Of a stretch of DNA of 64,000 nucleotides, positions 58,885 to 64,000 are shown piece after piece (position 1 is the stretch's first letter; the number at the start of each line of letters is the position of its first letter). Source of the stretch: an uncultured Eubacteriales bacterium (GTDB lineage Bacteria; Bacillota; Clostridia; Oscillospirales; Oscillospiraceae). The stretch is taken from NCBI GenBank assembly GCA_959602365.1, contig CAUGSS010000011.1:7331-71330 (forward strand), read 5' to 3'. Position numbers and translations under genes: made by a program. The notes beneath the pieces were generated by a model, which was not told the origin of the DNA, made no database searches, and was given only the letters and a program-made list of their open reading frames with translations.

Positions 58885-59592
58885 ATGAGTCTGCTGAAAG
58901 TGGAGGACCTGCAGGTCTACTATGGCAGCATCCACGCCATCAAAGGGGTCTCCTTCGAGGTCAACGAGGGGGAGATCGTCACCCTGATCGGCGCCAACGG
59001 CGCCGGAAAATCCACCACGCTGAATACGGTGGCCAGCCTGCTCAAACCCAGAAGCGGAAAAATCGAGTTCGACGGCCACTCTCTGGTGGGGGTTCCCGCC
59101 CACAAGATTGTCAGCCACGGCATGGCCCTGTGCCCGGAGGGACGGCGCATCTTTCTCCAGCTCACCGTCCAGGAAAACCTGGAGATGGGCGCCTACACCC
59201 GTTCCAAGGGAGAACAGGCCGAATCCATCGCCAAGATCTATGACCAGTTTCCCCGGCTGAAGGAGCGCTACAAACAGGTGGCGGGCACCCTGTCCGGCGG
59301 CGAACAGCAGATGCTGGCCATGGGCCGGGCTCTGATGAGCCGCCCCAAGCTGCTGATGCTGGACGAACCCTCCATGGGCCTCGCCCCCCTGCTGGTGGAG
59401 CAGATCTTTTCCATCATCACCGACCTGAACCAATCCGGCACCACCATCCTGCTGGTGGAGCAGAACGCCCAGATGGCCCTGTCCGTCGCCCACCGGGGCT
59501 ATGTGCTGGAGACCGGCAAGATTGTCACCACCGGCACCGGCGCCGAGCTGCTCAACAACGACGCGGTGCGCAAGGCCTACCTGGGCGGATAA
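58885..59592 (+). CDS. livF: Branched-chain amino acid ABC transporter ATP-binding protein LivF
   Basis: A 235-residue ATPase, the usual size. MSLLKVEDLQVYYGSIHAIKGVSFEV opens the family, Walker A GANGAGKST lies near residues 37-45, the signature is LSGGEQQMLAMGRAL and Walker B LLMLDEPSMGLAP. AAAGGAGGG lies upstream within the end of livG. Last gene of livJHMGF, followed by a strong terminator. Confidence 0.96.
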   Translation: MSLLKVEDLQVYYGSIHAIKGVSFEVNEGEIVTLIGANGAGKSTTLNTVASLLKPRSGKIEFDGHSLVGVPAHKIVSHGMALCPEGRRIFLQLTVQENLEMGAYTRSKGEQAESIAKIYDQFPRLKERYKQVAGTLSGGEQQMLAMGRALMSRPKLLMLDEPSMGLAPLLVEQIFSIITDLNQSGTTILLVEQNAQMALSVAHRGYVLETGKIVTTGTGAELLNNDAVRKAYLGG

Positions 59593-59614
59593 ACCGTCAG
59601 AATCCCTTCCATAC

Positions 59615-59660
59615 AAAAAAGCACGCCCCGCTCTGCATTTCAGCAGAGCGGGGCGCTTTT
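59615..59660. terminator. Bidirectional terminator after livF
   Basis: CGCCCCGCTCTGC (59624-59636) pairs with GCAGAGCGGGGCG (59643-59655) around ATTTCA, with an A-run (59615-59620) on the left and CTTTT on the right. Confidence 0.93.
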
Positions 59661-59719
59661 CTGCGCCGTCCTGTGACGCACGGTTTTCCATCAGCAGGCC
59701 GGGGTTCCCCATCAGGGCA

Positions 59720-60286
59720 TCACCGCCTCCCCCGGCGCATGGTCAGGCCAAAGACCAGGCCCAGCACGCCGCCGATGATATGGGTGAGCTGGGAGATGTC
59801 GTCGGCGGCGAAGATGGCGTTGTAGATCTCCTGCCCCAGGTACATTGCCGCCACAAAGAAGAAGGTCAGGGGGATCCGGCCCTTCTGGTAGCTGACCATG
59901 GAGGCCAGAATAATCATCATGAACACGACGCCGCTGGCCCCCAGCAGGGCGGTGGTGGGAAAGAACAGCATGTCCACCAGGCCGGTGACCACCGCGGTGA
60001 CCGCACACATCAGCAGCAGCCGCCCACTGCCGTAGAATTCCTCCACCATGGGGCCCACCAGCAGCAGGAGCATCATGTTGCCCATGTAATGGCTCAGATC
60101 CGCATGGCCCAGCACATGGCCGAACAGCCGGACATAGGTCAGCGGATCGGTCCAGGGGGAGCCGTAGACACAGAAGAGCTGCCGGGTGGTCAGCCCGTCG
60201 GTCACCCATCCCAGGCAGAGCACCACAAAGGCCGCAATGGCCAGGGAGAGGGACACCGGGGCGTTATAGTCGATTTTCCGAAGCAC
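59720..60286 (-). CDS. Rhomboid-family intramembrane serine protease
   Basis: A 188-residue membrane protein with about six hydrophobic segments. LLGASGVVFMMIILAS contains the catalytic Ser in the GASG motif (about residues 116-119), and LTHIIGGVLGLVFG supplies the catalytic His. SHYMGNMMLLLLVGPMVEEFYGS gives the conserved HxxxN in segment 2. It cleaves single-pass substrates inside the membrane; targets are unknown. Start is GTG with GGAGG seven bases before it. It is monocistronic, convergent with the liv operon. Confidence 0.92.
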   Translation of the reverse strand: MLRKIDYNAPVSLSLAIAAFVVLCLGWVTDGLTTRQLFCVYGSPWTDPLTYVRLFGHVLGHADLSHYMGNMMLLLLVGPMVEEFYGSGRLLLMCAVTAVVTGLVDMLFFPTTALLGASGVVFMMIILASMVSYQKGRIPLTFFFVAAMYLGQEIYNAIFAADDISQLTHIIGGVLGLVFGLTMRRGRR

Positions 60287-60391
60287 TGCGCTTCCTCCTT
60301 TTTCTCTCGCGGGAAGTCCTGTCCCGGTATTGTACCACAGGCCGGGGAAAAAGGAAAGCGCGGGTGACTTTTTCCCCGGGATATGCTACAA

Positions 60392-60784
60392 TCACCCCAG
60401 AGTCTCCGGCCCGAAGCTGTGGGGCAGCAGTTCCTCCAGGGAGATGGCGACATACGCCCCCTCCCGGTTGGCCGCCAGCACCTCCAGGTCTGTCCCGAAC
60501 TCCCGGAGCATCTGGCGGCAGGCGCCGCAGGGCCAGCAGTAGTCCGCCGAGTCCCCCGCCACCGCCAGCCGGACAAAGCGGCGGCGGCCCTCGCTGACCG
60601 CCTTGACCAGGGCGGTGCGCTCGGCGCACAGGGAGGAGCCATAGGCGGCATTCTCCACATTGCAGCCGGTGTAGACGCTGCCGTCCTCACACTCCAGGGC
60701 CGCTCCCACCCGGAAGTGGGAGTAGGGGGCATAGGAAAACCGGCGCATCTCCAGCGCCCGTTCCACCAGTTCCCGCTCAGTCAT
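60392..60784 (-). CDS. cdd: Cytidine deaminase
   Basis: A 130-residue zinc enzyme that deaminates cytidine and deoxycytidine for salvage. FRVGAAL, CNVENAAYGSSLCAERTAL (Cys/Glu of the HxE-like site) and PCGACRQML (two zinc Cys) are all present. The ATG at 60784 is preferred, eight bases after GGAGG. It points away from deoC, with 32 bases between the start codons, a compact divergent pair. Confidence 0.96.
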   Translation of the reverse strand: MTERELVERALEMRRFSYAPYSHFRVGAALECEDGSVYTGCNVENAAYGSSLCAERTALVKAVSEGRRRFVRLAVAGDSADYCWPCGACRQMLREFGTDLEVLAANREGAYVAISLEELLPHSFGPETLG

Positions 60785-60816
60785 GTAAAACACCTCCTGA
60801 AAGGATGGATCGAATC

Positions 60817-61497
60817 ATGGATAAAATGAATGATATGGAACTCTCCCAACTGCTCCGCCATGTGGATCACACCCTGCTGCGGCCTGACGCCGGCTGGCAG
60901 GAGATCCGCGCCCTCTGCGACGAGGCCCTGGCCTATCACACGGCCAGTGTCTGCGTGCCCCCCTCCTACGTCGCCCGGTGCGCCGGGTATCTGGCGGGCC
61001 GGGTGGCGGTGTGCACCGTCATCGGCTTCCCCAACGGCTACTCCACCACTGCGGCGAAAGCCTTTGAGGCCGCCGACGCCGTGGCAAAGGGCGCCGACGA
61101 GATCGACATGGTCATCAACCTGGGCTGGGTCAAGGACGGACTCTGGCCGGAGCTGGAGGAGGAGATCCTCCAGGTCAAAGAGGCCTGCCAGGGCCGGATC
61201 CTGAAGGTCATCGTGGAGACCTGCCTGCTCACCGAGGCGGAGAAGATCCAGATGTGCCGGATCGTCACCGCCGCCGGGGCCGACTACATCAAGACCTCCA
61301 CCGGCTTCTCCACCGGCGGGGCCACCCGGGAGGACGTGGCCCTGTTCGCCCGGCATGTGGGGCCGGGGGTGAAGATCAAGGCCGCCGGGGGCATCGCCAC
61401 CCTCCAGGACGGGGCGGACTTCCTGGCCCTGGGGGCCGACCGGCTGGGCACCAGCCGGATCGTCAAGCTGGTGAAGGCCCGGCAGGGCGCGCAGTGA
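60817..61497 (+). CDS. deoC: Deoxyribose-phosphate aldolase
   Basis: A 226-residue class I aldolase that splits deoxyribose-5-phosphate into acetaldehyde and glyceraldehyde-3-phosphate, so deoxynucleosides feed glycolysis. Motifs are LKVIVETCLLT and YIKTSTGFSTGGAT; the latter holds the Schiff-base Lys. AAGGATGG is eight bases before the ATG at 60817; the ATG at 60805 overlaps the binding site. It is functionally linked to cdd. Confidence 0.95.
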   Translation: MDKMNDMELSQLLRHVDHTLLRPDAGWQEIRALCDEALAYHTASVCVPPSYVARCAGYLAGRVAVCTVIGFPNGYSTTAAKAFEAADAVAKGADEIDMVINLGWVKDGLWPELEEEILQVKEACQGRILKVIVETCLLTEAEKIQMCRIVTAAGADYIKTSTGFSTGGATREDVALFARHVGPGVKIKAAGGIATLQDGADFLALGADRLGTSRIVKLVKARQGAQ

Positions 61498-61522
61498 GCA
61501 GTAAAATGTCAGCTCAGGCCAA

Positions 61523-61563
61523 GGGGGCCGGCTGTCCCGGAGGGCGGCCGGCCCTCCCCTTTT
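61523..61563 (+). terminator. deoC terminator
   Basis: GGGCCGGC (61525-61532) pairs with GCCGGCCC (61547-61554), and outer GGGG/CCCC pairing is possible around a small bulge; TTTT follows at 61560-61563. Confidence 0.7.
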
Positions 61564-61567
61564 GCCG

Positions 61568-61927
61568 TCAGGACAGGGCCTCGATCATAAAGGTCACCGG
61601 CCGCAGCCCGTCGGTGCAGCAGGTGAAGTGGGGCGGCAGGGTGTCCACTTCCCCCTCGTTGCAGAAGCCCGCCCGGTCGCAGCACAGCAGCAGATCCTTC
61701 CAGATGTCCGCCCAGGCCCAGTCACAGAAGCCCTCGGGCTTGCAGTTGCCGAAGGGGTCCAGCTGAACCGTGAAGGTCATGCCCTCTTTAAAAAAGTTGC
61801 AGGGCACCACCGTCCCCCGCTCCGCCCCCGGCCGGTACTGGGTATACTTCTCCCCCAGGTCGGTATAACAGGCCACCTTGACCACGGTAATCCGGACAAT
61901 ATGGTTGATAAACGTACGGTCTCTCAT
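61568..61927 (-). CDS. TIGR04076 family protein
   Basis: A 119-residue protein. The start at 61927 is supported by GGAGG eight bases upstream. It shows the family pattern: N-terminal RTFINHIVRITVVKVAC, a central FKEGMTFTV, then GNCKPEGFCDWAWADIW and a Cys-rich end, FTCCTDGLRPVTFMIEA. Function is unknown; the conserved Cys suggest metal or redox binding. A TTGCGC-17-TAAAAT promoter lies upstream. Confidence 0.85.
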   Translation of the reverse strand: MRDRTFINHIVRITVVKVACYTDLGEKYTQYRPGAERGTVVPCNFFKEGMTFTVQLDPFGNCKPEGFCDWAWADIWKDLLLCCDRAGFCNEGEVDTLPPHFTCCTDGLRPVTFMIEALS

Positions 61928-61959
61928 CCCAAATACCTCCTGTCTATTCGGATATCTGC

Positions 61960-61988
61960 ATTTTACCACAGGAGCAGACCGGGCGCAA
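61960..61988 (-). promoter_or_regulatory. Promoter of the TIGR04076 gene
   Basis: On the minus strand TTGCGC (61988-61983) and TAAAAT (61965-61960) are 17 bases apart, 33 bases before the ATG. It lies just left of the CIRCE element, so HrcA binding could affect this gene too. Confidence 0.7.
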
Positions 61989-61998
61989 TCCGCCTATT

Positions 61999-62025
61999 TT
62001 AGCACTCTCCAAACAAGAGTGCTAA
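61999..62025. promoter_or_regulatory. CIRCE operator (HrcA binding site)
   Basis: TTAGCACTC-N9-GAGTGCTAA, with the spacer TCCAAACAA, is an exact match to the CIRCE consensus. HrcA bound here represses heat-shock genes until heat or misfolded protein titrates GroEL. It stands 114 bases before the clpB ATG. hrcA itself is not in the window. Confidence 0.96.
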
Positions 62026-62075
62026 AATTTACATCCAGGTCACTGCACGTTCACAATCTGTTCATACTTTGGCCC

Positions 62076-62081
62076 TATACT
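62076..62081 (+). promoter_or_regulatory. Possible -10 element of clpB
   Basis: TATACT at 62076-62081 could be a -10 element, but the only -35-like hexamer, TTCACA at 62050-62055, is 20 bases away. The real promoter may instead overlap CIRCE. Confidence 0.35.
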
Positions 62082-62099
62082 GGGGACAAATAAAAGGAA

Positions 62100-62129
62100 C
62101 GGGAGGCGAAATATCCTCCCGAAAGGAGG
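62100..62129 (+). promoter_or_regulatory. Competing hairpins at the clpB ribosome binding site
   Basis: CGGGAGG (62100-62106) pairs with CCTCCCG (62115-62121). The same CCTCC can instead pair with GGAGG of the ribosome binding site (62125-62129) through the loop CGAAA. The two pairings exclude each other, one leaving and one hiding the site. Confidence 0.45.
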
Positions 62130-62139
62130 TTTGACCGTT

Positions 62140-64000
62140 ATGAGTCAACTGAACTATACGCAAAAATCCACCGAGGTCCTGCAGAACGCCCAGGCCACGG
62201 CGACGGAATATGGATGCCCCCAGATTGAGCAGTGCCATCTGCTCTATGCCCTGGTGGCCGATCCCCAGGGGCTGGCCTCCCAGCTGCTGGAGCAGACCGG
62301 CGTGACCATGGCCAGCTTCCGGGCCGCGGCCAAGGCCGAGGTGGAGAAGCAGCCCCGGGTCTCCGGCGGCGGCCATGAGGCGGGCAAGGTCTACATCTCC
62401 CGGGATGTGGACAAGGCGCTCCAGGCCGCCCAGAACACCGCGGCCGGGATGAAGGACGAGTATGTCTCGGTGGAGCACCTGCTGCTGGGCCTGCTGGACA
62501 GCGCCGACCGCAATCTGAAGCAGCTCTTCCAGACTTATCAGATCACCAGGGAAAAGCTGATGCAGGCCCTGTCCGCCATCCGGGGCAACCAGCGGGTGAC
62601 CTCCGACAACCCGGAGGAGACCTATGACGCCCTGAAAAAGTACGGCACTGATCTGGTGGAGCGGGCCCGGGCCCAGAAGCTGGACCCGGTCATCGGCCGG
62701 GACGACGAAATCCGCAACGTGATCCGCATCCTGTCCCGAAAGACCAAGAACAACCCGGTGCTGATCGGCGAGCCCGGCGTGGGCAAGACCGCCATCGCCG
62801 AGGGGCTGGCCCAGCGGATCGTCAGCGGCGACGTGCCCAAGAGCCTGACCGACAAGACCATCTTCTCCCTGGACATGGGCGCCCTGATCGCCGGCGCCAA
62901 GTACCGGGGCGAATTTGAGGAGCGGCTGAAGGCCGTGCTGGAGGAGGTCAAGAAGAGCGAGGGCAGGATCATCCTGTTCATCGACGAGCTGCACACCATC
63001 GTGGGGGCCGGCAAGACCGAGGGCAGCATGGACGCCGGCAACCTGCTGAAGCCCATGCTGGCCCGGGGCGAGCTGCACTGCATCGGCGCCACCACCCTGA
63101 ACGAGTACCGCCAGTATATCGAGAAGGACGCCGCCCTGGAGCGCCGGTTCCAGCCGGTCATGGTGGCGGAGCCCTCGGTGGAGGACACCATCGCCATCCT
63201 CCGGGGCCTGAAGGAGCGCTATGAGGTCTATCACGGCGTGAAAATTCAGGACAACGCCATTATCGCCGCCGCCACCCTCTCCAACCGCTATATCACCGAC
63301 CGGTTCCTGCCCGACAAGGCCATCGACCTGGTGGACGAGGCCTGCGCCCTGATCCGCACCGAGATGGACTCCATGCCCACCGAGCTGGACGTGGTCTCCC
63401 GGAAGATCATCCAGCTGGAGATCGAGGAGTCCGCCCTGAAAAAGGAGGAGGACGAGCGCTCCAAGGCCCGCCTGGCCGAGCTCCAGAAGGAGCTGGCCGA
63501 CATGCGGGAGGACTTCAACGCCCGCAAGAGCCAGTGGGAGAACGAAAAGAACGCCATCGGCAAGGTCCAGGAGCTGCGCAAGCAGATCGAGCAGGCCAAG
63601 CAGCAGCTGGAGCTGGCCCAGCGGGAATATGACTATGAGAAGGCCGGGGCCATCCAGTACAGCCAGCTGCCTCAGCTCCAGCGCCAGCTGGAGGAGGAGG
63701 AACGGCTGGCCGCCCAGGGCAAGCAGTCCAGCCTGCTGCGCAACGCGGTCACCGAGGAGGAGATCGCAAAGATTGTGGAGCGCTGGACCGGCATCCCGGT
63801 GGCCAAGCTGATGGAGGGGGAGCGGGAGAAGCTGCTCCACCTGGAGGACATCCTCCACCAGCGGGTGGTCGGCCAGGACGAGGCCGTGCGCCTGGTGTCC
63901 GAGGCCATCCTCCGCAGCCGGGCCGGCATCGCCGACCCGGACCGGCCCATCGGCTCCTTCCTGTTCCTGGGCCCCACCGGCGTGGGCAAGACCGAGCTGG
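62140..64000 (+). CDS. clpB: ATP-dependent chaperone ClpB, partial
   Basis: The first 620 residues of the disaggregase that, with DnaK, rescues aggregated proteins after stress; the rest lies beyond the right edge. The N-domain (MSQLNYTQKSTEVLQNAQ) is followed by nucleotide-binding domain 1 with Walker A GEPGVGKT and Walker B ILFIDELHT, then a full middle coiled coil (about residues 415-520) that marks ClpB rather than ClpC or ClpA. NBD2 begins with GPTGVGKTEL at the window end. AAAGGAGG is before the ATG. CIRCE upstream implies HrcA control. Confidence 0.96.
   Translation, partial: MSQLNYTQKSTEVLQNAQATATEYGCPQIEQCHLLYALVADPQGLASQLLEQTGVTMASFRAAAKAEVEKQPRVSGGGHEAGKVYISRDVDKALQAAQNTAAGMKDEYVSVEHLLLGLLDSADRNLKQLFQTYQITREKLMQALSAIRGNQRVTSDNPEETYDALKKYGTDLVERARAQKLDPVIGRDDEIRNVIRILSRKTKNNPVLIGEPGVGKTAIAEGLAQRIVSGDVPKSLTDKTIFSLDMGALIAGAKYRGEFEERLKAVLEEVKKSEGRIILFIDELHTIVGAGKTEGSMDAGNLLKPMLARGELHCIGATTLNEYRQYIEKDAALERRFQPVMVAEPSVEDTIAILRGLKERYEVYHGVKIQDNAIIAAATLSNRYITDRFLPDKAIDLVDEACALIRTEMDSMPTELDVVSRKIIQLEIEESALKKEEDERSKARLAELQKELADMREDFNARKSQWENEKNAIGKVQELRKQIEQAKQQLELAQREYDYEKAGAIQYSQLPQLQRQLEEEERLAAQGKQSSLLRNAVTEEEIAKIVERWTGIPVAKLMEGEREKLLHLEDILHQRVVGQDEAVRLVSEAILRSRAGIADPDRPIGSFLFLGPTGVGKTEL

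Noticed and set aside
62050..62081. clpB promoter from TTCACA and TATACT
   Set aside because: The 20-base spacing is too long for confidence; kept only as a possible -10.
62062..63858. Minus-strand frame of about 598 codons opposite clpB
   Set aside because: Shadow of the ClpB coding sequence; no start context and no family.
1..64000. tRNA, rRNA, phage, transposase or integrase genes
   Set aside because: None could be recognised on either strand.

Overview
The window looks like chromosomal DNA from a GC-rich, spore-forming, anaerobic Firmicute of the Oscillospiraceae / Flavonifractor-Lawsonibacter type. This is inferred from the dipicolinate synthase genes at the left edge, AddAB instead of RecBCD, T-box and FMN riboswitches, a CIRCE operator, the gene order DUF512 radical SAM-der-plsY-gpsA, strong AGGAGG ribosome binding sites, and frequent TTG and GTG starts. 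No rRNA, tRNA, phage, transposase or cas gene was seen. Most of the window is ordinary core genome.

Left part (1-12 kb). The spore genes spoVFB-spoVFA and two orphan genes read leftward. A non-coding stretch of about 660 bases follows. It holds a promoter, two CRISPR-like repeats 62 bases apart, a hairpin, and then an FMN riboswitch with terminator ahead of the riboflavin transporter gene ribU. Next is a zinc-type ABC transporter (znuA-znuC-znuB) with a palindrome over its promoter. The leftward cluster DUF512-der-plsY-gpsA and the rpmF-yceD pair complete this part.

Middle (12-50 kb). A pseudouridine synthase and the spermidine/putrescine transporter potABCD come first. Then follow a YbaK-like deacylase, a membrane-anchored XRE regulator with a likely operator, purF, an orphan DRE-TIM aldolase-like enzyme, an ABC-F ATPase, ridA, a GIY-YIG protein, a second RluA-type synthase, a NUDIX hydrolase, greA and tex. 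A rightward run (recJ, rel, dtd, an MBL-fold hydrolase, a DUF1835/DUF3658 protein, hemZ, a uridine-kinase-like protein, mrp, a small membrane protein) meets a leftward run (yigZ, hflX, a flavin reductase, rpmE, addA, addB).

Right part (50-64 kb). Two amino-acid import systems lie side by side. A T-box leader with a probable Trp (UGG) specifier precedes a trpXYZ-type ABC transporter. A complete branched-chain amino acid transporter, livJ-H-M-G-F, follows behind a consensus promoter set among repeated TGTCAA/TTGACA hexamers. Then come a rhomboid protease, the nucleoside-salvage pair cdd/deoC (divergent, 32 bases apart), a TIGR04076 protein, and clpB under a perfect CIRCE operator, cut by the right edge.

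The best candidate for something undescribed is the small repeat-containing transcription unit at about 2.8-3.0 kb: consensus promoter, two 28-base repeats in crRNA orientation around one 34-base spacer, then a hairpin, with no cas gene in the window. Secondary candidates are competing hairpins at the clpB ribosome binding site, the XRE operator, and the TGTCAA cluster before livJ.
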